Source: an uncultured bacterium
GTDB lineage: Bacteria; Bacteroidota; Bacteroidia; Bacteroidales; Bacteroidaceae
Reading direction: 5' to 3'
Assembly (NCBI GenBank): GCA_946188155.1
Contig: CAMHUC010000034.1
Coordinates: 1-36,736, forward strand
Length of the DNA: 36,736 bases
Each line of letters opens with the position of its first letter. Within the stretch, counting starts at the first letter, position 1. This document shows positions 30,434 to 36,736 of this stretch, in pieces. The notes below the pieces were generated by a model that had not been told where the DNA came from, did no database searches, and saw only the letters and a list, made by a program, of their open reading frames with translations. The position numbers and the translations under genes were made by a program.

Positions 30434-30454
30434 GATACAAATTTTGTATCTTTG
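30434..30454 (+). promoter_or_regulatory. Antitoxin promoter with overlapping palindrome
   Basis: The -7 box TATCTTTG (30447-30454) overlaps a 17-bp palindrome GATACAAA-T-TTTGTATC (30434-30450). Type II antitoxins usually repress their own operon, so this is the natural candidate operator. A related sequence without the left arm occurs before the PL11 gene. Confidence 0.6.
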
Positions 30455-30483
30455 CCCCGTAATAACATTTAAGCAACAAGCAT

Positions 30484-30735
30484 ATGACGACAATGACTGT
30501 AGAAATACCTACCGGACAGGTAGGATGGTTCGAGCAAATGCTGCGGACAATGGGCTGGGTGTTCCGCAAGGAAGAATCGCCCGTCGCTGAGGCCGAGAAG
30601 AAACCCCACGTGTTCGAGACCGAGGTAGACGAACTGCTCACGATGTTCAACACCGACCAGATTTCTCCAGAGGAGGTTGACCGCGAGTGCGAACTTGTCA
30701 GGGAGGAACTCTACAATGCACGACAGGCCCGTTAG
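30484..30735 (+). CDS. Small antitoxin partner of PIN toxin
   Basis: An 83-residue acidic-tailed protein begins with a short beta-strand like MTVEIPTGQVGWFEQMLRTMGW, continues with a charged linker and ends in a helix with many Glu/Arg residues (EEVDRECELVREELYNARQAR). No well-known DNA-binding fold is obvious, but such small proteins directly upstream of COG1569-type PIN toxins are common in Bacteroidetes. It overlaps the toxin start by 20 bp, so the two are co-translated. The C-terminal helix likely wraps the toxin. ATGs at 30484 and 30493 are both possible. Confidence 0.7.
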   Translation: MTTMTVEIPTGQVGWFEQMLRTMGWVFRKEESPVAEAEKKPHVFETEVDELLTMFNTDQISPEEVDRECELVREELYNARQAR

Positions 30736-31156
30736 AATTATTATCGACACCAATCTCTGGATTTCGTTCCTCATCGGACTAAAGTCCTCGTCCGCCGTCC
30801 GCAACATTCTGACCGACGGCACGGTGAGCATTGTCATGACCGACATCCTAAGGGATGAAATCATGGCCGTGGCCTCGCGTCCTAAGTTCGCCCGATACTT
30901 CTCCCCAGAAGCCTGCGACCGCCTGCTCACATTCCTCCGTGCCCGCAGCGAGGACTATCACATCGGTGACATTCCACAGCACTGCCGCGACCCTAAGGAT
31001 GATTATTTGCTCGAACTGGCCCGCGTGGCAGATGCCGACATACTCGTCACAGGTGACAAAGACCTTACCGACATGCATCTGTTTGGTCGTTGCCTAATCA
31101 TGACGCTTGCTGAGTTCAAAAAGAAATTCTTATTGGGCCAGGGTACGGTTCTCTGA
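30716..31156 (+). CDS. PIN-domain toxin (putative ribonuclease, COG1569-like)
   Basis: The 146-residue protein has the PIN acidic centre: D11 (IIIDTNLW), E48 (DILRDEI), D92/D95 (RDPKDDYLLELA) and D114 (VTGDKDL). PIN toxins are metal-dependent RNases. The ATG at 30716, preceded by GGGAGGA, gives the canonical N-terminus; longer starts only add antitoxin-frame residues. The last residues (LLGQGTVL) and the stop are contributed by the REP-like element at 31133-31163, so the original C-terminus may have been lost or altered. The catalytic part is complete. Confidence 0.85.
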   Translation: MHDRPVRIIIDTNLWISFLIGLKSSSAVRNILTDGTVSIVMTDILRDEIMAVASRPKFARYFSPEACDRLLTFLRARSEDYHIGDIPQHCRDPKDDYLLELARVADADILVTGDKDLTDMHLFGRCLIMTLAEFKKKFLLGQGTVL

Positions 31157-31163
31157 CCCACTC
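31133..31163. repeat. REP-like element (copy 2) overlapping the toxin 3' end
   Basis: TGGGCCAGGGTACGGTTCTC followed by TGACCCACTC is an imperfect inverted repeat of the same family. It supplies the last codons and TGA of the PIN gene. Confidence 0.8.
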
Positions 31164-31171
31164 AAATATTG

Positions 31172-31179
31172 TATCTTTG
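31172..31179 (+). promoter_or_regulatory. PL11 gene promoter (-7 box)
   Basis: TATCTTTG is a perfect -7 box. The surrounding CAAATATTGTATCTTTGCCC closely resembles the antitoxin promoter CAAATTTTGTATCTTTGCCC, which suggests that promoter DNA was duplicated together with the REP-like element. The predicted leader runs through the next REP-like copy. Confidence 0.6.
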
Positions 31180-31237
31180 CCCGCATATTTAATTTATTAA
31201 TGAAAGGAATGAATGACATCTGTAGTATCAACCAAAA

Positions 31238-31272
31238 GTGGGTCAGAACCGTCCCCTGATCCGGACGGTTGT
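31238..31272. repeat. REP-like element (copy 3) in the PL11 leader
   Basis: GTGGGTCAGAACCGTCCCCT followed by GATCCGGACGGTT is another copy, with one inverted arm partly degraded. An open frame from 31213 passes through it without a stop, but the signal peptide starts only at 31294. Confidence 0.8.
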
Positions 31273-31293
31273 TCTATGAATTACGCAAGTAGC

Positions 31294-33504
31294 ATGAATC
31301 GCATCAGACTATACCTTCTGGCCCTGACCCTCTCCGTCTGCCACCATCTGGCGGCTCAGCCAGCTCCGAGCACCGTCTCACGGGCACTATGGGCCTCTGT
31401 CAATACCGTCAGCAATGCCTCACTGAGCGACTACAAGCAGTATAACGGCAAGTTGCTCCTCTCGTGGCGCGCACTGCCCGAGGACGGTCCCGACATGGTC
31501 TACCATGTGTTCCGTCGTGCGGCTACCAAAGTTGCCAACGCCTGCTACCGCGTGACGGGGGCCAAGGGTGTCAGCCATGCCACCTGCTTTCAGGTGGCCA
31601 CCGTGCCCACAACGGCGACAGTCTACTACCTGCTGCCCGGTGATTTTTTCAGCGGCACGGCTCCCGCCAGCGTCACCGACGATGACGACAAAGCCCGCCT
31701 GCGGGCCGCCGCGCTCGACTCGCTCATCATAGGCCCCAACATCTACCGCGACAAATTGCCCTACCTGAGCATCCCCCTGCACAACACCCGTGACGTCTAT
31801 GCCGAGAGCGACATCGCCTATCAGGCCAACGACTGCTCCGTGGGCGACCTCGACGGCGACGGCCAGATGGAGGTGGTGGTCAAACGGCTGCTCACCGTGC
31901 TTGATGCCAATGGTGGCATTATCAGCGACGGCACCGGTGCCGGCAACAGCGACCGCCGTGCCCGCCACTGTGTCGTCTGGGACGCCTATAAGCTCGACGG
32001 CACCCTGCTCTGGCGCATCAAGTCAGGGCCTAACATCATCCTCGGCAACAGCAGCAACTTTGCGGTGGCAGACCTCGACGGCGACGGCCGCTGCGAGTTT
32101 GTCACCAAAACCGGCGAGGGCACCGTCTTCGGCGACCAGCAGGAGATTGGCGACACCGACGGCGACGGCATTACCGACTATCGCGACCAGTGGGTAACCC
32201 ACTACACGGGTCCGTCCGGCAAAGGCTCCGGCGGTCCGGAGTTTTTCTCCGTCTGCGACGGCACGACGGGGGCCGAGCTGGCACGGGCCAACTTCATCAG
32301 CAGTACCGACCGGGGCTCGGGATGGAAAGCCCAAAGCCAAACATGGGGCGACGACTATTGGAAGCGGGCCAACTCACTTCGGCTGGGCGTGGCCTCATTC
32401 ACAGGGCACGGCCTCCAGGTGTTTCTCGGTCGTGGTGTCTATGGGCGTACCGTGGTCGAGGGCTGGCAGTACGACGGCCCCGGCCAGCTCACACTCTTGT
32501 GGCACTTCGACACCTCCAATGCCGGCGGCGGCAGTCAGAATAAAGACGGTAAGCCCAACTCGGCCTATGCCGGCCAAGGCAACCATGCCTTCAACGTAGC
32601 CGACCTCGACGGCGACGGACTGGACGAGGTGATGTATGGCTCTTGCGCCTGGGACAACGACGGCACCGGTCTGTGGTCTGCACGGCTGGGCCACGGCGAT
32701 GCCAACCACGTAGGGAAATTCCTGCCCGACCGCGAGGGTCTGCAGGTCTACCACTGCCTGGAGAGCGGCAAGACCCAGGTGGCCCTCCACGATGCAAGGA
32801 CGGGCGAGGTCATCTGGCAGAAGGCAGGCAGCAGCGACAACGACATGGGGCGCTGCATGGTGGCCGACATCGACCCGAAGTCGCCGGGCTGCGAGTTCTG
32901 GATGTACGGCAACGAGGTGTACTCGCAGTCGGGCGCAGACCTGGGCTACACCTGCGGATCCTGCAACATGGGTATCTGGTTCGACGGCACACTGACGCGC
33001 CAGCTCATCGACGGCGACAAGATAGACGGCTCCTTGGGCCGCACGTTCACACTCTACCGCTACGACATCAGCTACAACAACGGAACGAAGAAGAACCCCG
33101 GATGGTATGGCGACTTCCTCGGCGACTGGCGTGAGGAAATCATCATGCCCGATGCCTCGAAGGTGAAAGACCTGAAGATATTCTCCACCTGGTACCCCAC
33201 CACCCACAAGTTCCCATGGCTCATGACCGACCACACCTACTACATGCAGTGCATTCACCAGCAGGTGGGTTACAACCAGCCCAACAACCTGGGCTACTAT
33301 TTGGGAACCGACCTCAAGAGCGATGCTGAGGCCTGGGAGGCTGCCCGCCAGGCCGGCCTCGCCGTGGCCGTTCGTCCTGTGACGGTGGCGGCAAACAGTA
33401 CCGTGGCCGATGAGGCATGGTACAACCTGCACGGCCAGCGGGTCACCATCCCTGCCAAGGGGGGCTTTTATATTCACAACGGCAAGAAAATCATTGTAAA
33501 ATGA
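31294..33504 (+). CDS. Rhamnogalacturonan lyase, polysaccharide lyase family 11
   Basis: PL11 enzymes cleave the rhamnogalacturonan I backbone of pectin by beta-elimination. From the ATG at 31294 the protein has a signal peptide (MNRIRLYLLALTLSVCHHLAAQ) and 736 residues. An N-terminal beta-sandwich (LLLSWRALPEDGPDMVYHVFR) precedes the propeller, whose blades repeat calcium-binding motifs such as VGDLDGDGQMEVV, VADLDGDGRCEFVTKTGEG, DTDGDGITDYRDQW and VADLDGDGLDEVMYG. The end WYNLHGQRV, GGFYIHNGKKIIVK resembles the short sorting-type tail of Prevotella secreted proteins. In-frame starts at 31213 and 31276 would bury the signal peptide, and 31213 precedes a repeat element. No SusCD pair is nearby, so this lyase is isolated from a full pectin locus. 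Confidence 0.9.
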   Translation: MNRIRLYLLALTLSVCHHLAAQPAPSTVSRALWASVNTVSNASLSDYKQYNGKLLLSWRALPEDGPDMVYHVFRRAATKVANACYRVTGAKGVSHATCFQVATVPTTATVYYLLPGDFFSGTAPASVTDDDDKARLRAAALDSLIIGPNIYRDKLPYLSIPLHNTRDVYAESDIAYQANDCSVGDLDGDGQMEVVVKRLLTVLDANGGIISDGTGAGNSDRRARHCVVWDAYKLDGTLLWRIKSGPNIILGNSSNFAVADLDGDGRCEFVTKTGEGTVFGDQQEIGDTDGDGITDYRDQWVTHYTGPSGKGSGGPEFFSVCDGTTGAELARANFISSTDRGSGWKAQSQTWGDDYWKRANSLRLGVASFTGHGLQVFLGRGVYGRTVVEGWQYDGPGQLTLLWHFDTSNAGGGSQNKDGKPNSAYAGQGNHAFNVADLDGDGLDEVMYGSCAWDNDGTGLWSARLGHGDANHVGKFLPDREGLQVYHCLESGKTQVALHDARTGEVIWQKAGSSDNDMGRCMVADIDPKSPGCEFWMYGNEVYSQSGADLGYTCGSCNMGIWFDGTLTRQLIDGDKIDGSLGRTFTLYRYDISYNNGTKKNPGWYGDFLGDWREEIIMPDASKVKDLKIFSTWYPTTHKFPWLMTDHTYYMQCIHQQVGYNQPNNLGYYLGTDLKSDAEAWEAARQAGLAVAVRPVTVAANSTVADEAWYNLHGQRVTIPAKGGFYIHNGKKIIVK

Positions 33505-33518
33505 GAAATTGAGAAAAA

Positions 33519-33555
33519 TGGGTCAGGGGACGGTTCAGAACCGTCCCCTGACCCA
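33519..33555. repeat. REP-like element (copy 4), perfect palindrome
   Basis: TGGGTCAGGGGACGGTT, loop CAG, and the exact inverse AACCGTCCCCTGACCCA form a 17-bp perfect stem 15 bp after the PL11 stop. It may double as a 3' hairpin for that gene. Confidence 0.95.
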
Positions 33556-33626
33556 CGCGGGGGCATCCCCCTTTGCCTGTGCGAAAAAAATAATTGGAGG
33601 AAGCCTGTTTTTCCACTTCTTTTTTA

Positions 33627-33634
33627 TACTTTTG
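33627..33634 (+). promoter_or_regulatory. Promoter of the nucleoside hydrolase/deaminase gene (-7 box)
   Basis: TACTTTTG fits TAnnTTTG and is followed by CACTCC. It sits 24 bp before the ATG at 33658; the -33 region is not clear. Confidence 0.55.
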
Positions 33635-33657
33635 CACTCCAAACAATACCATTGAAT

Positions 33658-35811
33658 ATGAAAACATCGATTTGTAACGTAAAGCCCCTGGTGGCTTTCT
33701 ATCGGGAAACGTTTATGCAATGCCTGCGCACTGCCCTGCTGACACTTTGCACGGGGCTCTTGCTGTGTGGATGCTCACGTGAAGACATGCCTGCGCAGAG
33801 TGAGGACAAGCCTGGTCAGGAGGGGCAGACAGATATACCGCTCATCATCCTCGATACGGACATCGGCGCGGCAACCGACGACCTGTTTGCCTTGGAGATG
33901 CTCTACAACTATGAGAGGCAGGGACGCTGCCGGCTGCTGGGTGTCATCGTAGACCGCGAGGGCGAGGGCTGTGCCGCCACTGCCGACGTGATGAACACCT
34001 ACTGGGGGCGGGGCGACCTGCCTATCGGCGTGGAGCGCGACGGCATCAAGCATTCGAAAGTGTTTACCGACTACCAGTCGCTCCACCTCGTCACCGACGA
34101 GCAGGGGCATCCGCTGTTCCGGCGCTCCGTCGGCGACTACTCTGCGCTGCCCGACGGGTGGAGGCTGTATCGCCAGCTGCTCGCGGCCCAGCCCGACGGC
34201 AGCGTGAGCATCTGCTCCGTAGGCTTCGTCACCACGCTGAACCACCTGCTGAAGTCGGGACCCGACGAGTTCTCGCCGCTATCGGGCGTCGAGCTGGTCA
34301 GGCGCAAGGTGAAAAGCCTCTACATCATGGCTGGCGCATTCGGCGACTCGAAAGAGCCGGAATACAACTTCGGCCAGGGCATGGACTTCGCGCTCGACTT
34401 CTTCCGCCTCTGGCCGGACGATGTCAGCATCCAGTTCTCGTCGAACGATGTGGGCGACGGCATCAGCTACCTGCAACAACAGGTGCTCGACGATCTCGCC
34501 TGGACTGATGACCGTCATCCCGTCAAGTATATCTATAGTCACTACTATCACGACGACGGAGGCCAGCGCATGTGGGACGTGATGCCGGTGATTCAGGCCG
34601 TGGAGGGCGACCATCTGTTCGCGTTCAGCCCCTGGCGCACCGTGACGCTGACTCCCGCCGTAGAGACTCTCTTTGCGCCGTCGGCCACGGGACGCCACCG
34701 CTACCAGCTGCCGGGCGACGCGGCGTGGAATGCCGCCATGCTGGAGCGCATACGGACGGCGAACCGGACGGCTCCGCCCGCCGTAGCGTTCGACGCCTCG
34801 AAGTATGCCCTCATCGACCTGCACCTGCATCTCGACGGCTCGCTGAGCATCGACGATGCCATCCACATGGCAGCTATGAGCGGCGTGGAGATTCCCACGG
34901 ACAGGAGCCAGCTGGTCAGGAAACTCATCCAGCAGGGCGAGGTGAAGGACCTGAACGAATATCTTACTATCTTCGACTTTGCCGTGTCGCTGATGCAGAC
35001 CGAGGATGCCATCAGCTATAGCGTGAAGAGTCTGGTGAAGCGCCTCGACAAGCAGGGGCTGATCTATGCCGAGATACGTTTCGCCCCGCAGAAGCACCGA
35101 GAGCGGGGACTGTCGCAGGAAGAGGTGGTGCAGGCTGCCATCCGGGGCCTCAACGACGGACTGGCCGAGAGCCGCAACGGCATCAAGGCCCAGCTCATGC
35201 TGTGCTGCATGCGCGACAACGACAACCAACAGGAGAACATGAAGACCATCGACCTGGCCGACAAGTATCTGGGCAAGGGTGTCTGCGGGGCCGATCTGGC
35301 CGGGGCCGAGGCCCTGTATTCCACCAACCTGTTCCGTGACATTTTCGCCCATGCCCAGGCATTGGGCGTGCCCTTCTCCATCCATGCCGGCGAGGCCGAC
35401 GGCGTGGAGAGTATGCGGGCAGCCATCGAGATGGGGGCGCGCCGTATCGGCCACGGTGTGCGGTCGCACAAAGATGCCGCCATGAAGGCGCTGTTGAAGG
35501 AGAAGGATATCCACCTGACGGTCTGCCCCACGAGCAACCTGCAGACCCACGCCATCGAGGGTGTCAGCAGCATGACCGACTATCCGCTGCCCGTCTGGCT
35601 GAAGGAAGGAGTCTCCGTCAGTGTCAACACCGACAACATGACGGTGTCGAACACTACCGTGAGCCGTGAGTTGCAGCTTCTCTACGATGCCCGCGTCATC
35701 ACCGCCCGCGATGCGGAGACGATGGTCTATAGCGCCATCAGCCACGCCTTCGCTTCCGACGAGCTGAAGGCCGAACTGACGGCCAGGGCCAGGCGCATCA
35801 TGAGCCGCTGA
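33658..35811 (+). CDS. Lipoprotein fusion: nucleoside hydrolase + adenosine deaminase
   Basis: Counting from the ATG at 33658, a lipoprotein signal ends at the lipobox LLCGC (Cys39). Residues about 58-365 are a nucleoside hydrolase: DTDIGAATDD (66-75, with the catalytic Asp pair kept), MAGAF, EYNFGQG and WDVMPV. Residues about 378-717 are an adenosine deaminase: HLH zinc site (389-391), HAGE (576-579), the catalytic-site histidine in IGHG (H599) and SVNTDN with zinc Asp (D659). Both domains look complete. Together they could turn adenosine into inosine and then hypoxanthine plus ribose in the periplasm or at the cell surface. An ATG at 33715 would give a more standard short lipoprotein signal. 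The gene is bordered by REP-like elements on both sides. Confidence 0.88.
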   Translation: MKTSICNVKPLVAFYRETFMQCLRTALLTLCTGLLLCGCSREDMPAQSEDKPGQEGQTDIPLIILDTDIGAATDDLFALEMLYNYERQGRCRLLGVIVDREGEGCAATADVMNTYWGRGDLPIGVERDGIKHSKVFTDYQSLHLVTDEQGHPLFRRSVGDYSALPDGWRLYRQLLAAQPDGSVSICSVGFVTTLNHLLKSGPDEFSPLSGVELVRRKVKSLYIMAGAFGDSKEPEYNFGQGMDFALDFFRLWPDDVSIQFSSNDVGDGISYLQQQVLDDLAWTDDRHPVKYIYSHYYHDDGGQRMWDVMPVIQAVEGDHLFAFSPWRTVTLTPAVETLFAPSATGRHRYQLPGDAAWNAAMLERIRTANRTAPPAVAFDASKYALIDLHLHLDGSLSIDDAIHMAAMSGVEIPTDRSQLVRKLIQQGEVKDLNEYLTIFDFAVSLMQTEDAISYSVKSLVKRLDKQGLIYAEIRFAPQKHRERGLSQEEVVQAAIRGLNDGLAESRNGIKAQLMLCCMRDNDNQQENMKTIDLADKYLGKGVCGADLAGAEALYSTNLFRDIFAHAQALGVPFSIHAGEADGVESMRAAIEMGARRIGHGVRSHKDAAMKALLKEKDIHLTVCPTSNLQTHAIEGVSSMTDYPLPVWLKEGVSVSVNTDNMTVSNTTVSRELQLLYDARVITARDAETMVYSAISHAFASDELKAELTARARRIMSR

Positions 35812-35826
35812 CCATCCACCACGGCG

Positions 35827-35857
35827 AGTGGGTCAGAGAACCGTCCCCTGACCCACT
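35827..35857. repeat. REP-like element (copy 5)
   Basis: AGTGGGTCA and TGACCCACT (9-bp arms) enclose GAGAACCGTCCCC, the same family in a form with an asymmetric centre. It lies between the fusion gene and the convergent SUFU-domain gene. Confidence 0.88.
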
Positions 35858-35866
35858 TGACCCATG

Positions 35867-36610
35867 CTAATCGAGACTGGCAGGCACCATTCTACTCAAT
35901 GCAAAGTCTACCCACTTCTTTATACCCGAAGCTTTCTTTGTATCCTCAAGCCTTGCTATCAAAGCATCTGCACCGAAAGTCTTCCGAAACGACATTTCGT
36001 CTTGGGTAACAGGAAATACTTGTAAAAATTCTATTTCCTTATCTGATGATAATTGGTATGTTACTGGTTCAAGCGGATCTGGAAATGGACTTAGCAAGAT
36101 TGCTCCAGCTTTGTCTGTGTTTGCAGCATAAGTCTCCTCTTCGGAATTGCTGACTGTATGACCAAAAGTCAGGAAACTATCCTCATAAAAAGGAATACGA
36201 GCGGTAGATTTCAAAAGCCTGACAGGCCAGTAGTAATTCTCATCATTAAAACTTTCTGGACTGACTGGCCAATCTGGCGGTAAATAAATAAGTAATTCAA
36301 TGCGCTCATGAGCTAAAGGAGAAGTCTCTTCATCAATATTCATCATGTAAGCACCCAACCCGATGGTACATAAAGTGTAGTAGTTCCGCTTTTTAGTAGG
36401 CTCGATGATGGCTATATCTATGCGAGGACCCTCGGATTTTTGTTCGCTCATAACCATATCGTAATTTCCAAATTTCTTCGAGATGAATTTGGACACTTCT
36501 TCCATTTCTTCTGTGGAATAGATGTACTGTAAGGTGTCTTTTCCCATTGACAAGATGTTATTACTTACTGATAAATAGATAAATACAAATAATAGTCTTG
36601 CTATTCTCAT
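35867..36610 (-). CDS. Suppressor-of-fused (SUFU) domain protein
   Basis: The 247-residue protein from the ATG at 36610 starts with a hydrophobic segment (MRIARLLFVFIYLSVSNN) that may be a signal peptide or anchor. The rest matches the bacterial SUFU-domain pattern: YTLCTIGLGAYMM, ERIELLIYLPPDW, a YYWPVRLLKSTARIPF block, a FGHTVSN segment, and LQVFPVTQDEMSF near the end. Bacterial SUFU proteins are often immunity proteins for polymorphic toxins, though no toxin is in the window. The frame extends to a GTG at 36679, but the ATG at 36610 fits a signal better. Base composition is clearly AT-richer than all other genes here, which suggests recent transfer. Confidence 0.85.
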   Translation of the reverse strand: MRIARLLFVFIYLSVSNNILSMGKDTLQYIYSTEEMEEVSKFISKKFGNYDMVMSEQKSEGPRIDIAIIEPTKKRNYYTLCTIGLGAYMMNIDEETSPLAHERIELLIYLPPDWPVSPESFNDENYYWPVRLLKSTARIPFYEDSFLTFGHTVSNSEEETYAANTDKAGAILLSPFPDPLEPVTYQLSSDKEIEFLQVFPVTQDEMSFRKTFGADALIARLEDTKKASGIKKWVDFALSRMVPASLD

Positions 36611-36736
36611 ATACCACTCAACCGACCCTTTTTGCGAAACGCTAAGCTGTAAGTTTATATTTAAAAGGTATCCTGCCACCGACGGAGCGGTGAAGATGAG
36701 AGGGATACTAAATCGTATCGAGGAAGTACTTGATCG

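Larger units (their letters stand above)
30160..30483. other. Spacer between receptor and toxin-antitoxin genes
   Basis: This 324-bp gap holds the receptor terminator (30214-30239), a TGGGTCAGGGG palindromic element (30308-30353) and the antitoxin promoter/operator (30434-30454). A weaker hairpin TTGCTG/CAGCAA lies near 30190-30208. I see no gene. Confidence 0.7.

Noticed and set aside
31213..31293. Upstream start of the PL11 lyase
   Set aside because: It would place repeat-element sequence before the signal peptide, which starts cleanly at 31294.
33652..33657. TTG start for the fusion lipoprotein
   Set aside because: An ATG two codons downstream (33658) is more likely, and 33715 is also possible; nothing supports TTG.
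34279..35745. 488-residue open frame antisense to the nucleoside hydrolase/deaminase fusion
   Set aside because: Antisense shadow; catalytic motifs of both enzymes are on the plus strand.
36696..36736. Possible start of a plus-strand gene (MRGILNRIEEVLD) at the right edge
   Set aside because: Only 41 bases are visible; the frame is open to the end but too short to judge, and no promoter can be seen.
1..36736. tRNA, rRNA or riboswitch genes
   Set aside because: I saw no tRNA cloverleaf with CCA-proximal TTCGA arm, no rRNA-like sequence and no recognisable riboswitch core in the intergenic regions I read, but a covariance search was not possible.

Overview
The window reads as a Bacteroidales chromosome segment, most likely Prevotellaceae. 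The reasons are the TAnnTTTG-type -7 promoter boxes, the near absence of Shine-Dalgarno sequences, an LL-diaminopimelate aminotransferase (DapL) lysine route, an OmpA-type signal/CarboxypepD-regulatory outer-membrane receptor, a PL11 rhamnogalacturonan lyase with a short C-terminal sorting-like tail, and a linked gltB/gltD/glnB/amtB/asnB nitrogen cluster. Coding DNA is GC-rich except for the last gene (35.9-36.6 kb), which is clearly AT-richer.

Layout. 1-5440 (+): FtsX/MacB-type ABC exporter (5'-truncated permease, second permease, ATPase) with a possible decayed third permease tail between permease and ATPase. 5485-14523 (-): one probable operon gltB-gltD-dapF-dapL, i.e. glutamate synthase followed by two diaminopimelate/lysine enzymes. 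14855-17532 (+): divergent P-II regulator, ammonium channel and a TorF-like outer-membrane protein. 17774-20095 (+): a ThiD-like/AraC fusion regulator followed by pdxS and pdxT (de novo pyridoxal phosphate). 20351-25778 (+): pyrG, a purF-type amidotransferase and asnB, all glutamine-amide consumers. 25892-26941 (-): aroB. 27196-30159 (+): large outer-membrane beta-barrel receptor. 30484-31161 (+): small antitoxin plus PIN toxin. 31294-33504 (+): secreted PL11 lyase. 33658-35811 (+): lipoprotein fusing a nucleoside hydrolase to an adenosine deaminase. 35867-36610 (-): SUFU-domain protein.

The most unusual content is repeat DNA that is built into genes. At least two families of palindromic elements sit in frame inside housekeeping enzymes. 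Family A is 110 bp, or 140 bp when it carries a nested insert, and occurs in gltD, gltB (twice) and purF. Family B is built on AGAGGTGAGAGG arms and occurs in gltB, pyrG and asnB (twice). Each family is always oriented so that it encodes the same peptide, although the host genes lie on both strands, and I saw no copies of either in intergenic DNA here. Further in-frame insertions occur in dapF, pyrG, asnB and gltD. By contrast, a third family (TGGGTCAGGGGACGGTT palindromes) lies at the boundaries of the accessory genes between 30.3 and 35.9 kb.

Intercistronic spacers are filled by short tandem repeats. Two arrays of exactly sixteen octamers (ATAACGNN in gene sense) precede dapF and dapL, and three such octamers precede purF. 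Fourteen heptamers precede the outer-membrane receptor. Seven 42-43 bp hairpin units, with base-pair-preserving changes in the stem, separate gltB from gltD. In each octamer case the stop codon of the upstream gene lies inside the array.

As a whole, the 5.5-26 kb segment joins ammonium uptake and sensing (AmtB, P-II), its assimilation (GltBD), glutamine use (PyrG, PurF, AsnB, PdxT) and PLP supply (PdxST) for aminotransferases such as DapL. All similarity statements come from reading motifs and remembering families; no database search was run.
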